NCBI RefSeq assembly: GCF_014647515.1
Contig: NZ_BMPI01000019.1
Coordinates: forward strand, 104,311 to 168,310
DNA length: 64,000 nucleotides
Reading direction: 5' to 3'
Source of the DNA: Dactylosporangium sucinum
Lineage (GTDB): Bacteria > Actinomycetota > Actinomycetes > Mycobacteriales > Micromonosporaceae
Position numbers and translations under genes: made by a program
Part shown: positions 17,058-25,431 of the stretch, piece after piece
How positions within the stretch are numbered: position 1 is the first letter of the stretch
Layout: each line of letters starts with the position of its first letter
The notes under the pieces: model-generated
The model's database searches: none
What the model saw: only the letters and a program-made list of their open reading frames with translations
Told to the model about the DNA's origin: nothing

Positions 17058-17934
17058 CCACCGCCGCCGGGTGCTCACCGGCCTGCTCGCCACGGTCCTG
17101 CTGGGGGCCCTCGCCGCGTGCACCACCGATGACAAGCCCGCGGCGCAGCCCACGACCGGTGCGGGCGCGGGCCCTGCCACGGCCGCGCTGCCGGCCTTCG
17201 CCGGTCTCTACGTCACCCCCGAGGTGATCGCGGTGCCGCTGCCCGGCGACGGGCTGCGCATGGTCACGGCCCAGCGATGCGACCGCCTCGTGGGCATGCT
17301 CGGCGCCGGTCAGTGGTACGTCGCCGACGAACTGCGCTACCCCGAGGACGCGGCGGGCACCGAGGAGATCTTCGGCGGTCTCGGCCTGATGCCCGCCCTG
17401 CTCCTGCGGCGCGGCGACCAGCGGGTGTTCGCCACGCTGGAGGGTGTCACGGACTGCACAGCGACACTCACCTCGCTGCCGGCGCAGGAGATCACGGTCA
17501 GCGGTGCCGGGCTGCCCGGCACCCGGGCCGGCTGGTCAGGCACCACCCGGTGCTACCGCAGCGGCGGCAACCTCACCGTGTCGTTCTACTTCGACACGGA
17601 CGCACACGTCGGCGCCATCGGCACCGTGACCTTCGCCGCCGACGGCAGTCTCTCCGCCGACGAGCTGAGCATCGCCGTCATCCAGCACAGCGGCGCCCTG
17701 CTGCGGACCCTGTCGGCCCTCGACTGGTCCGGCGAGAAACCGAAGAGAGGGGTGACGGTCAGCGAACTGAGCGCAGAGGACGGTGGCGGCGCGAAGGTGT
17801 CATTGACCGGCCCGGCCGAGCGGCCGGCGGGCACCCTGACCCTGCCGGCACTCAGCGACGACACCGGCGAGCTGGGCCAGGTCGGCATCACCGTGCCGTT
17901 CGCCTGCGCGGAGGTCGGCACCCTCGGCGCCTGA
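17038..17934 (+). CDS. Second lipoprotein of unknown function
   Basis: 298 residues. Signal with RRR at 9-11 and lipobox ALAAC (Cys28), then a Thr/Ala-rich tether and a beta-rich mature domain with four Cys (AQRCDRL, VTDCTATL, TTRCYRSGG, PFACAEV) that could form two disulfides. GNLTVSFYFDTDAHVG and VGITVPFACAE suggest a secreted beta-sandwich. It overlaps the larger lipoprotein gene and is followed by a strong hairpin. No family recognised. Confidence 0.7.
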   Translation: MSTTTSDHRRRVLTGLLATVLLGALAACTTDDKPAAQPTTGAGAGPATAALPAFAGLYVTPEVIAVPLPGDGLRMVTAQRCDRLVGMLGAGQWYVADELRYPEDAAGTEEIFGGLGLMPALLLRRGDQRVFATLEGVTDCTATLTSLPAQEITVSGAGLPGTRAGWSGTTRCYRSGGNLTVSFYFDTDAHVGAIGTVTFAADGSLSADELSIAVIQHSGALLRTLSALDWSGEKPKRGVTVSELSAEDGGGAKVSLTGPAERPAGTLTLPALSDDTGELGQVGITVPFACAEVGTLGA

Positions 17935-17946
17935 CCGCCGCCGTAC

Positions 17947-17975
17947 GGGCGTGGCCGGCGGCGCCGGCCACGCCC
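17947..17975. terminator. Bidirectional hairpin terminator
   Basis: Perfect 13-base arms GGGCGTGGCCGGC (17947-17959) and GCCGGCCACGCCC (17963-17975) with loop GGC. It lies between the ends of the lipoprotein pair and of the converging iol operon, and can serve both. No T-run follows, as is common in actinomycetes. Confidence 0.7.
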
Positions 17976-18005
17976 CGGCGCCGCCGGCACGATCCGGTCG
18001 ACGCT

Positions 18006-18926
18006 TCAGGCATGGTCATCTTCGTCCGGGGCGGCGGGGGCGAGACCGAGCGTGGCGAGATACTCCAGGCTCGCGGCCACATCGACGCGCGGGTCGCTGC
18101 CCGACCGGGGGTTGCGGTCCTGTTCGATGATCGCCACGCCGTCGTAGCGGACCGCGTCGAGCGCGGCGGCGAACGCGGGGAAGTCGACCATGCCGCGCCC
18201 GATGGGGCAGAACACGGCCGCGTCGACCGCCTGCCAGAAGCTCAGGCCCTCGGCCCGGACCCGCCCGGCCACGACCGGGTCGACGTCCTTGAGGTGGACG
18301 TGCTCGACCCGGCCGGACCAGTCGGTCAGGGTCCGGACCGGGTCGGCGCCGGCGAGCCGGAGGTGGCCGGTGTCCACGCACAGCCCCACCAGCTCGGCCG
18401 GGAGCTCGGCGAGCGCGGCGGCGATCTCGTCGTCGAACTCGAGGTACGTGCCGCAGTGCGGGTGCAGCACGGCCCGCACGCCGGCCCCGGCCGCTGTTTC
18501 GGCGATCGCCTCGATCCGGTGCAGGTACTCGCGCCACGCGCGGCCGGCCAGCCGGACGGCCGCGGCGGACCGCCCGGCCGTGGCGTCACGAACCGGGTTG
18601 ACCCGGTCGACGACGACGAGGTGGCGGCCGCCCTGCTCGGCGATCAGCCGGCAGGTGTCGCGGGCGGTGGCGCGGACGTCGGCGAACGCCGCGGCGTCCC
18701 AGATCGGCTGGAAGAGGAAGGTGCCGGCGACGCGGAGGCCGCGGGCGTCCAGCTCCGCCGCCAGCTCGTCGCGTCCGGTCGGCAGGAAGCCCACCGGGCC
18801 CAGCTCGATCCATCGGCAGCCGACCGAGGCGATGTCGTCGAGCACACGCGACCAGGGCGGGTTCGCGGGATGGTCGGCGAAGTCGACGCCCCAGGTCGTC
18901 GGGCTGCATCCGATGCGCACGGTCAT
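18006..18926 (-). CDS. iolE: IolE-like 2-keto-myo-inositol dehydratase
   Basis: 306 residues, TIM barrel of the sugar phosphate isomerase/epimerase (AP endonuclease 2) group. IGCSPTTWGVDF at the start, GCRWIELGPVGFLPTG, VLHPHCGTYLEFDDE, GLCVDTGHLRLAGADP and VEHVHLKDVDP carry the metal ligands, and the first two are typical of IolE, which dehydrates scyllo-inosose. The ATG overlaps the stop of the dehydrogenase gene (ATGA). It ends the operon that starts at 23688. With iolD in the same operon the inosose route is likely, but an inosose analogue is also possible. Confidence 0.82.
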   Translation of the reverse strand: MTVRIGCSPTTWGVDFADHPANPPWSRVLDDIASVGCRWIELGPVGFLPTGRDELAAELDARGLRVAGTFLFQPIWDAAAFADVRATARDTCRLIAEQGGRHLVVVDRVNPVRDATAGRSAAAVRLAGRAWREYLHRIEAIAETAAGAGVRAVLHPHCGTYLEFDDEIAAALAELPAELVGLCVDTGHLRLAGADPVRTLTDWSGRVEHVHLKDVDPVVAGRVRAEGLSFWQAVDAAVFCPIGRGMVDFPAFAAALDAVRYDGVAIIEQDRNPRSGSDPRVDVAASLEYLATLGLAPAAPDEDDHA

Positions 18927-20026
18927 GACGCGCTCCGGCCGCCGGCGGTGGCGAACAGCTCGCACAACAGCGTGACGTCGCGCGCCGCTTCCTCGACGAC
19001 GTTGCGCCGCGCGCCGTGGCCGGTGATCGCCGCCGCGAAGGCCGCCAGCTCGCGGTCGAAGCTGTCGTCGCGCTCCTCGGTCGTCGTGGAGCGCCCACCG
19101 GCCCGGACGGTGTGCCGGGTGCCACGCCGTTTCACCGCGCCGTACGGCGCCTGGAAACACAGCTCGTGCGCGGCGTCGGGGGTGAGCACGCGGACCGTCT
19201 CGGCGAAGTCGTCGATCGCGGGCGTCGAGACCCAGGAGGCGGTCCACGGCGCGTCACCCATCAACCCGGACACCTGGGCACCGCGGGCGTCGGGCAGGAT
19301 GCGCGCGTCCGTGCCGCGCAACGGTCCCAGCCCGCGGGCGTCCGCGATCCAGGCGAGCAGGTTGACGTCGTGGACCAGGGCGCCGAGGAACACGTCGACG
19401 AGCATCCGGCGATCCGCGTCCCGGTCCGCCGCCGCACCGACCGCCGCGTGACACTGGGCCTGCTCGGCTTCGCGCAACTCGTCGCGCGCGCCGGCCGGGA
19501 CGTCGCCGGGCGCCGGACGCAGCTCGTCCGGGCCGAAGAAGCGGGACAGCCCCGGGTCGTACGTCATCACGTCGACGACCAGCGGCGATGCGGCTGCGTC
19601 GCGGAGCGCGGCCACGGCCGACTCCGCCACCCGGTCGAACCGTTTCATGTATCCGACCTGGACGACCCGGTCAGCGCGGTCGGCGGCGGCGGCGATCCGG
19701 ACCGCGTCGGCCGGGTCGATGCAGAGCGGCTTCTCCACGAAGCAGTGCAGCCCGGCCGACAGCGCCGCCAGCACGATCGGGGCGTGCAGCGCGTTGGGCG
19801 CCGCGACGACAACGGCGTCCAGCTGTCCACTGTGGATCATCTCACGCCAGTCCTCGTGCAGCGCGTCGATCCCGAAGCGGCGGCCGAGGCCGGCGCGGAG
19901 CGCGGGGCTCGGCTCGGCCAGCGCGCGGAGCGTGTAGTGCCGGTGCAGGCGGGTCAGCACGGGCAGATGCACCACCTGCGACACGAGGCCGCCGCCGACC
20001 ACCCCCACCCGGATCGGCCCGCTCAC
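18923..20026 (-). CDS. Gfo/Idh/MocA dehydrogenase (inositol dehydrogenase-like)
   Basis: 367 residues from a GTG that overlaps the iolD stop (GTGA). VGVVGGGLVSQVVHLPVL is the NAD-binding loop, VVVAAPNALHAPIVLAAL and EKPLCID give the family EKP motif with the catalytic Lys, and VHDVNLLAWIADARG has the usual HD pair of the C-terminal domain. Set between iolD and iolE it most likely oxidises the cyclitol to the keto form (inosose) that IolE takes. The substrate could be an inositol isomer or an O-methyl or amino derivative. Confidence 0.82.
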   Translation of the reverse strand: MSGPIRVGVVGGGLVSQVVHLPVLTRLHRHYTLRALAEPSPALRAGLGRRFGIDALHEDWREMIHSGQLDAVVVAAPNALHAPIVLAALSAGLHCFVEKPLCIDPADAVRIAAAADRADRVVQVGYMKRFDRVAESAVAALRDAAASPLVVDVMTYDPGLSRFFGPDELRPAPGDVPAGARDELREAEQAQCHAAVGAAADRDADRRMLVDVFLGALVHDVNLLAWIADARGLGPLRGTDARILPDARGAQVSGLMGDAPWTASWVSTPAIDDFAETVRVLTPDAAHELCFQAPYGAVKRRGTRHTVRAGGRSTTTEERDDSFDRELAAFAAAITGHGARRNVVEEAARDVTLLCELFATAGGRSAS

Positions 20027-21894
20027 AGGTGCTGCCTCTGCTGGTCGCGCCCGGCGCGGACCGCCGCGGCGGCGGACGAGACGCCCGGGTCGTCCGCGAC
20101 CTCCGGGACGCCCAGGTCCCAGAACGCGTCGCCGGCGGGGAGCGCGCGCTCCGGCGCGACCGGGCACACGATCACCACCGGCCCGGCCAGGCTCCGGGCC
20201 TGCTTCAGGAGGTCGCCGAACGCGCCGGCGTCGGTCGCGACGAACGCGCGGGCACCCAGGCTCGCGGCGTTGGCGGCGTAGTCGACGACCAGCGGCGGCC
20301 CGGTCAGGCTGTCCCCGTCGCGCATGCGGAACTCGTTGCCGAAGCCGGTGCCGATCGCCCGGGACTGGAGGCCGTGAATGGACTGGTAGCCCCCGTTGTC
20401 GAGCAGCACGACGGTGACGCCGAGGCGCTCCTGCACGGCGGTGACGAGCTCGGTGTTGGCCATCAGGTACGTGCCGTCGCCGATGATCGCGTAGACCTGC
20501 CCGGCGTCCGGCCGGGCGAGCCGGATACCGAGCGCCGCCGGCAGTTCGTGGCCCATGCAGGAGTAGCCGAACTCGACGTGGGTGTGCACGCCGTCGCGGA
20601 CCCGCCAGGTCTTCAGCAGGTCGCCGGGCGGGCCGCCGGCCGCCGCTACGACCCAGTCGCCGGGCTGGGCGGCCCGGTTCAGCGCGGTCAGCACGCCACC
20701 CTGGGTCAGTGCCTCGCCCGAGCCGAGAACGGTCGCCTCGTCGACGCGGTCCCGCCAGTCCGCGGCGCAGCGCGCCGCGTCGTCGCTCCACGCGGGCGGC
20801 GCGGTCCATCCGGACAGTGCGCCCGCGAGCGCGTCGACGGTGGCGCGCGCGTCCGCCACGACGGCGTACGCGCCGAGCTTGTGCGCGTCCTCCGCCACCA
20901 CGTTGACGCCGACGAACCGCACCTCCGGGTCGGCGAACAGCGAGTGGGAACCGGTGGTGAAGTCGGTGAGCCGCGTCCCGACGTGGACGACCAGGTCGGC
21001 CGCGCGCGCCGCGGCGTTCGCGGCGGCGGTGCCGTTGACCCCGATGCCACCGAGGTGCCACCGGGAGCCCGCCACCGAGCCCAGCGCCGCCGACGTTTCG
21101 GCGACCGGGATGCCGTACCGCTCGCTGAGCGCGGCCACCGCCGTCTCCGCTGCGGAGTAGCGCACCCCGCCCCCGGCGACGATGAGCGGTCGCGCGCTGG
21201 CGCGCAGTAGCCCGGCGGCGTGCGCGACGTCGGCGGCCTCGGGGGGTCGCCGGGGCACCCGCCAGGTGCGTTCCCGGAACAGCGCGGCCGGGAAGTCGAA
21301 CGCCTCGCCCTGCACGTCCTGCGGGAGCGCGAGCGTGACGGCGCCGGTCTCCGCCGGGTCGAAGAGCACCCGCATCGCCGCCGGCAGGGCGGTGAGCAGT
21401 TGCTCGGGCCGGGAGATCCGGTCGAACAGCCGGCTCACCGGCCGCAGGCAGTCGTTGACGGTCACGTCGGTGTGCGCGTGCTCCAACTGCTGGAGCACCG
21501 GCCCCTGCCTGCGGTTGGCGAACGTGTCCGCGGGCAGGAGCAGGACCGGCAGCCGGTTCACGGTCGCGGTCGCCGCACCGGTCACCAGGTTCGTCGCCCC
21601 CGGGCCGATGGACGCGGTGCACGCGTACGTCGCGGTCCGCCCGACGGCCTTGGCGTAGCCGATGGCGGCGTGCACCATCGACTGCTCGTTCTTGGGCTGG
21701 AGGAACGGCAGCTCCGCGCGGCGCTCCGACAGCGCGTGCCCCAGGCCGACCGCGTTGCCGTGCCCGAAGATGCCGAACACGCCCGGCACCGCCCGGCGGC
21801 GCACGCCGTCGCGCTCCGTGTACTGCACGGCGAGGAAGCGGACGATCGCCTGCGCGACCGTGAGTCGTACCGTCCCTGCTGGTTGGTCGGTCAT
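20023..21894 (-). CDS. iolD: IolD, trihydroxycyclohexane-1,2-dione hydrolase (ThDP-dependent)
   Basis: 623 residues, the usual length of IolD. PGVFGIFGHGNAVGLGHAL and FLQPKNEQSMVHAAIGYAKA (with the ThDP-activating Glu), a central FAD-like fold without the FAD contacts, and the ThDP-magnesium motif GDGTYLMAN followed by LLDNGGYQSIH. IolD opens the cyclohexanedione ring to 5-deoxyglucuronate in inositol catabolism. It is preceded by an HpcH/HpaI aldolase gene and followed by the dehydrogenase, both overlapping by four bases. The usual later enzymes IolB, IolC and IolJ are not in the window. Confidence 0.88.
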   Translation of the reverse strand: MTDQPAGTVRLTVAQAIVRFLAVQYTERDGVRRRAVPGVFGIFGHGNAVGLGHALSERRAELPFLQPKNEQSMVHAAIGYAKAVGRTATYACTASIGPGATNLVTGAATATVNRLPVLLLPADTFANRRQGPVLQQLEHAHTDVTVNDCLRPVSRLFDRISRPEQLLTALPAAMRVLFDPAETGAVTLALPQDVQGEAFDFPAALFRERTWRVPRRPPEAADVAHAAGLLRASARPLIVAGGGVRYSAAETAVAALSERYGIPVAETSAALGSVAGSRWHLGGIGVNGTAAANAAARAADLVVHVGTRLTDFTTGSHSLFADPEVRFVGVNVVAEDAHKLGAYAVVADARATVDALAGALSGWTAPPAWSDDAARCAADWRDRVDEATVLGSGEALTQGGVLTALNRAAQPGDWVVAAAGGPPGDLLKTWRVRDGVHTHVEFGYSCMGHELPAALGIRLARPDAGQVYAIIGDGTYLMANTELVTAVQERLGVTVVLLDNGGYQSIHGLQSRAIGTGFGNEFRMRDGDSLTGPPLVVDYAANAASLGARAFVATDAGAFGDLLKQARSLAGPVVIVCPVAPERALPAGDAFWDLGVPEVADDPGVSSAAAAVRAGRDQQRQHL

Positions 21895-22676
21895 AAGGCT
21901 GTCCCTTTCCCTGTTGCCGCGCCGGTGAGGTGGCGGCGGGCGCGGCCGGCGAGGTCGTCGACGGCACCGGCGAAGACCCGGGCGTCGGTGGAGAGCATCA
22001 CCACGTCGAGCGGCAGCGCCGCCCAGAGGTCGAGGTTGGTCTGTGTCGCGGCGCCCGCGACGCCGAATGCGATGCCGGCAGCGGCGGCCGCGGCCTGCAC
22101 GGTGCCGAGCGCCGCGGCGACCGCCGGGTCATCCGCACGGCCGGGCACCCCGAGGTGGTACGACAGGTCGGCGGTGCCGACCACGAGCCCGGCGATGCCC
22201 GGGGTGGCGGCGATGTCCGCGGCATGGTGGACGCCGGCGGCGCTCTCGATCTGGGCGATCAGGATCGGGTCGGCGGCCTGCGGGCGGCGGCCGTGCTGGT
22301 TGCCGCGCCGCGGCCCGAACCCGCGTGTGCCGCGCGGTGGGTAGGTGCAGCGGGACACCAGTCGCGAGGCGACGGCGGCGCCGGAGACGTCGGGCAACAC
22401 GATGCCGGCAGCTCCGGCGTCCAGCGCGACCGGGACGTCGTCACTGTCCACACCGGACACCCGGACCAGTGCGGGCGTTCCGGCGGCGGTACAGCCGACG
22501 ACGAGGTCGAGCATGTCGCCGCGGCCGAGCGCGCCGTGCTCCATGTCGATCCAGACCAGGTCGAACGCCGCGGCGGTGAGTTCGGCGAGCGCGGCGCCGG
22601 GCAGCGTGACGACGGTGCCGACGGCTGGTGCGCCGGTGGCGGCCCGCCGGTGCGAGAACGTCAACGGTTCAGCCAC
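21891..22676 (-). CDS. HpcH/HpaI-family aldolase
   Basis: 261 residues from a GTG with GGGAGG eight bases upstream. VWIDMEHGALGRGDM is the catalytic loop region, ALDAGAAGIVLPDVS and LIAQIESAAGV carry the metal-binding acidic residues, and VGTADLSYHLG the substrate loop. Such class II aldolases cleave 4-hydroxy-2-oxoacids to pyruvate and an aldehyde. It sits where a classical iol operon would have the IolJ aldolase, so it may replace the IolC/IolJ step with cleavage of an unphosphorylated 2-keto-3-deoxy acid. That is inference. Confidence 0.8.
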   Translation of the reverse strand: MAEPLTFSHRRAATGAPAVGTVVTLPGAALAELTAAAFDLVWIDMEHGALGRGDMLDLVVGCTAAGTPALVRVSGVDSDDVPVALDAGAAGIVLPDVSGAAVASRLVSRCTYPPRGTRGFGPRRGNQHGRRPQAADPILIAQIESAAGVHHAADIAATPGIAGLVVGTADLSYHLGVPGRADDPAVAAALGTVQAAAAAAGIAFGVAGAATQTNLDLWAALPLDVVMLSTDARVFAGAVDDLAGRARRHLTGAATGKGTAL

Positions 22677-23688
22677 GGCCGGCGCCTCCCGCCGCGAGGG
22701 GCCGGACGGCACGGTACACGTCGGGGTTGGCCACGCCGTCCGGGCGGTCACCGGCGAGGACCCGCAGCACCGACCGGGTCGCCCGCCGGGTCATCTCCTG
22801 GATGCTCCCCGGGCTCAGCCCCGCGATGTGCGGCGAGAGGACGACGTTCGGCAGCGCGGCCAACCGCCGGTCGCGGGGCGGCTCGACCTCGAAGACGTCC
22901 AGTGCGGCCGCCGCGAGGTGCCCGGAGCGCAGCGCGTCGACCAGCGCGTCCTCGTCGACCAGGCCGCCCCGGGACGTGTTGACCAGGATCGCGCCGCGCC
23001 GCAGTGACGCCAGCTCGGGCCGGCCGATCAGGTGGCGGTTGGTCCCGGTGAGCGGCACGTGCAGCGAGACGATGTCGCTGCGGCGCAGCAGCTCGTCGAT
23101 CGGGACCCGCGTGGCCGCGCCGTGCGTGGCCACGGCCGGGTCCGTGAAGAGGACCTCGACGTCGAAGCCGGCCAGGCGCCTGGCCACCTCCCCGCCGATC
23201 GTGCCGAGCCCGACAAGGCCGATCGTGCGGCCGCTCAGGTCGAACGGCGTCAGGTCGCCCACCCGGTTCCACTCGCCGGACCGGATGGACGCGTCGTTCT
23301 CCACGACCCGGCGCACGGCCGCGAGCAACAGTGCCACCGTGTGGTCGGCGACGACGGACTCGTTGGCGCCGGGGGTCGTGGTGACCACGACGCCGCGCGA
23401 GGACGCGGCCGCCAGGTCGATGCTGTCGGTGCCGACGCCGACCCGCGCGATGACACACAGGTCCGGCGCGGACCGCAGCACGTCGGCCGGGAACGGGTCG
23501 GTGCTGACGATGGCGCCGACGACGCCGGGCAGGAGTCGCGCGACGTCGGCCGGAGCGCGGAAACCGGTCTTGGGGCGCAGGACCGGGCGGTATCCCGCGG
23601 CGGTGAGCGCGCCGCCGAGCGTCGCGTCCTCGATGGAGTATCCGGGCCAGGTGATCAAGATCGACTTCTGCGGCACGGGATCTGTCAC
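22669..23688 (-). CDS. 2-hydroxyacid dehydrogenase, first gene of the iol-type operon
   Basis: 339 residues from a GTG with GGGAG six bases upstream; longer frames add a Pro/Arg-rich stretch. IARVGVGTDSIDL, the NAD loop GLVGLGTIGGEVARRL, VNTSRGGLVDE (catalytic Arg) and LSPHIAGLSPGS (catalytic His) place it in the phosphoglycerate/hydroxypyruvate dehydrogenase group. It overlaps the aldolase by eight bases. It could reduce the 2-oxoacid made in the pathway or oxidise a hydroxyacid before cleavage. The operator-like site 23751-23761 lies 63 bases upstream. Confidence 0.83.
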   Translation of the reverse strand: MTDPVPQKSILITWPGYSIEDATLGGALTAAGYRPVLRPKTGFRAPADVARLLPGVVGAIVSTDPFPADVLRSAPDLCVIARVGVGTDSIDLAAASSRGVVVTTTPGANESVVADHTVALLLAAVRRVVENDASIRSGEWNRVGDLTPFDLSGRTIGLVGLGTIGGEVARRLAGFDVEVLFTDPAVATHGAATRVPIDELLRRSDIVSLHVPLTGTNRHLIGRPELASLRRGAILVNTSRGGLVDEDALVDALRSGHLAAAALDVFEVEPPRDRRLAALPNVVLSPHIAGLSPGSIQEMTRRATRSVLRVLAGDRPDGVANPDVYRAVRPLAAGGAGRG

Positions 23689-23750
23689 ACGGACTCCCAG
23701 TAGGCTGATCGGGCGGCGCGGCCGGGGGTGGCTCACTGTTCCCGCCACAG

Positions 23751-23761
23751 AGATTCAATCA
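23751..23761. promoter_or_regulatory. Candidate FadR-family operator, site 1
   Basis: AGATTCAATCA (TGATTGAATCT on the minus strand), 63 bases before the dehydrogenase start. The same motif occurs at 24588, 31511 and 32571, each shortly before a minus-strand transcription unit of the island. Confidence 0.6.
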
Positions 23762-23818
23762 CTGGATATCTCTCGCGGTCAAGGGATCACCATGTACCTG
23801 ACCTCGGCGTACAGCTTG

Positions 23819-24571
23819 TCAGCGGAGCACGGTGCGGCGCCCGGCGAGATACTCGTCCAGGTATCCCTCGACGGTCTTCAGGTGCGCACCCATGGCTCGG
23901 CCGGCCGCCGCGGCGTCGCCGGCCGCGATCGCGTTGAGAATCCGCTGATGTTCGGGGATGCCCCGCCGCTCCCGGGCCTGCGGGCGGGCGAGCGGCAGCC
24001 GGGCGATCAGCAGCGCCTGGTCGAGCGGGCGCAGCATGTGCGCCAGCGCCCGGTTGCCGGCCGCGTCCGCCACGGCCTGGTGGAACCGGATGTCCGCGCG
24101 ATGGAACTGCTCCTCGGCGTCCGGCAGGCCGCCGGCCCCGCCCGCCTCCGCCTCACGCACCCCTTTGGCGGCCTGGGTCATCTCGTCGAGCGCCTCGCGC
24201 AACCGGGCGATGTGGTCGTCGGTGGCCCGCACCGCGGCCAGACCGGCCGCCTCCACCTCCAGACCGCGGCGGCACTCCACGTATTCGCGAAGGACGTCGC
24301 CGCCTGCCTGGGACGCCAGCAACGCCCGCAGCACGTCCGGGTCGAGCACGTTCCACGCGGACTCCGGCTGGACCGTGGCGCCCCGGCCGTGCTTGACCTT
24401 GATGAGGTCACGCTCCTCCAGCGCGCGCAGGCACTCCCGCACGACGCCCCGGCTCACCTCGAAACGCTCGGCGAGGTCGACCTCGCGGGGCAGAGGGCTG
24501 CCGGGCGGATACACGCCGGACGCCAGTTGGTCGATCATGACGGCGAGCAGATCGCGATGGAGCCGCGCCAC
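23819..24571 (-). CDS. GntR-family (FadR/FCD) regulator of the cyclitol island
   Basis: 250 residues from a GTG with GGGAGGACAC upstream. The winged helix is at about residues 8-70 (LPREVDLAERFEVSRGVVRECLRALEERDLI, then the wing HGRGATVQP). The FCD effector domain follows with RRGLEVEAAGLAA, ADIRFHQAVADAAGNRAL and EHQRILNAIAAGD, which include the usual metal-binding Asp and His residues. These regulators sense organic acids or sugar acids. The gene lies between the two operons it probably controls, with a matching site 17 bases before its own start. Confidence 0.87.
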   Translation of the reverse strand: MARLHRDLLAVMIDQLASGVYPPGSPLPREVDLAERFEVSRGVVRECLRALEERDLIKVKHGRGATVQPESAWNVLDPDVLRALLASQAGGDVLREYVECRRGLEVEAAGLAAVRATDDHIARLREALDEMTQAAKGVREAEAGGAGGLPDAEEQFHRADIRFHQAVADAAGNRALAHMLRPLDQALLIARLPLARPQARERRGIPEHQRILNAIAAGDAAAAGRAMGAHLKTVEGYLDEYLAGRRTVLR

Positions 24572-24587
24572 GTGTCCTCCCGTTCAG

Positions 24588-24598
24588 AGTTTGAATCA
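24588..24598. promoter_or_regulatory. Candidate FadR-family operator, site 4 (autoregulation)
   Basis: AGTTTGAATCA, two changes from site 1, 17 bases before the regulator's GTG and after the end of the upstream SDR gene. It overlaps where a promoter would lie, which suggests autorepression. Confidence 0.45.
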
Positions 24599-24624
24599 TT
24601 CTAACCCTGCCGGCCAGTGTCGCC

Positions 24625-25431
24625 TCAGGCGCCCGAGCGGCGGGCGGCCAACCCGCCGTCAACGGCGATCGATGCGCCCGTGACGTAGCTCGCCTCCGAG
24701 GACGCGAGGAAAACGATGACCGAGGCGACCTCTTCCGGCTCGGCGATCCGGCCGATCGCCACCGCGCCGACCATGCGGGCCTCCGCAGCGGCGGGGTCGT
24801 CGTGCCGGTCGATACTCTCCCGCACCAGCCGCGTGCGGGTGAACCCGGGCATGACGACGTTCACACGCACCCCGTGGCGGCCGTAGTCCAGCGCCAGGCT
24901 GCGGGTGAGGCCCAGCAGGCCCGACTTCGCCGCCGCGTACGGGAAGAAGCCCTCCAGCGTGGCGGTGCCGTGGATTGACGAGACGTTGACGATCGCACCG
25001 CCGCCGGCCCGGGTCATGTGCGGCAGGCAGTACTTCGCGAACAACCAGCTCGCCTTCAGGTCGACGGCGAAGAAGTCGTCCCACTCGTCCGACGACATCT
25101 CGACCGCGTCGAAGTTCGCGTTGACGCCGGCGTTGTTCACCAGCACCGTGGGCGGGCCGTAGGCGTCCGCCCCGCGGGCCACGACCGCGGCGACGTCGGC
25201 CTCCACCGCCACGTCGGCATGGACGAAGGTGGCCGGCGCACGGGCCGGCAACAACCCCAGCGCCTGCTCACCCGCCGCCCGGTCGCGGTCACAGAAGGTG
25301 ACGGCCGCGCTCTCGCGCAGCAGCGCGGCGACGGTGGCGAAGCCGATGCCCCGGGCGCCTCCGGTCACGATCGCGTGCACACCGGCGAACCGAGTGCTCG
25401 ATGCCACGGTCACATCCGCCCCCTTCATCAT
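24625..25431 (-). CDS. SDR-family oxidoreductase
   Basis: 268 residues from ATG 25429-25431 (a second ATG follows directly). VTGGARGIGFATVAAL, LVNNAGVNANFDAVE, IVNVSSIHG and YAAAKSGLLGLTRSLAL give the complete classical SDR set with Tyr and Lys intact; it ends YVTGASIAVDGG. It overlaps the serine hydrolase gene by ATGA and is last in the operon that begins with the ABC transporter at 31463. Likely role is oxidation or reduction of a sugar or cyclitol hydroxyl; the substrate is unknown. Confidence 0.85.
   Translation of the reverse strand: MMKGADVTVASSTRFAGVHAIVTGGARGIGFATVAALLRESAAVTFCDRDRAAGEQALGLLPARAPATFVHADVAVEADVAAVVARGADAYGPPTVLVNNAGVNANFDAVEMSSDEWDDFFAVDLKASWLFAKYCLPHMTRAGGGAIVNVSSIHGTATLEGFFPYAAAKSGLLGLTRSLALDYGRHGVRVNVVMPGFTRTRLVRESIDRHDDPAAAEARMVGAVAIGRIAEPEEVASVIVFLASSEASYVTGASIAVDGGLAARRSGA

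Noticed and set aside
14850..17180. Very long minus-strand open frame (about 776 codons) across the lipoprotein genes
   Set aside because: It is the low-stop antisense frame of GC-rich DNA. The plus-strand genes have signals, lipoboxes, ribosome-binding sites and a terminator; the antisense product is Arg/Gly/Ala low-complexity.
18923..21967. Apparent 1014-codon fusion ending in the inositol dehydrogenase
   Set aside because: The first two thirds are a shifted-frame shadow of iolD. The dehydrogenase starts at the GTG at 20026, which overlaps the iolD stop.
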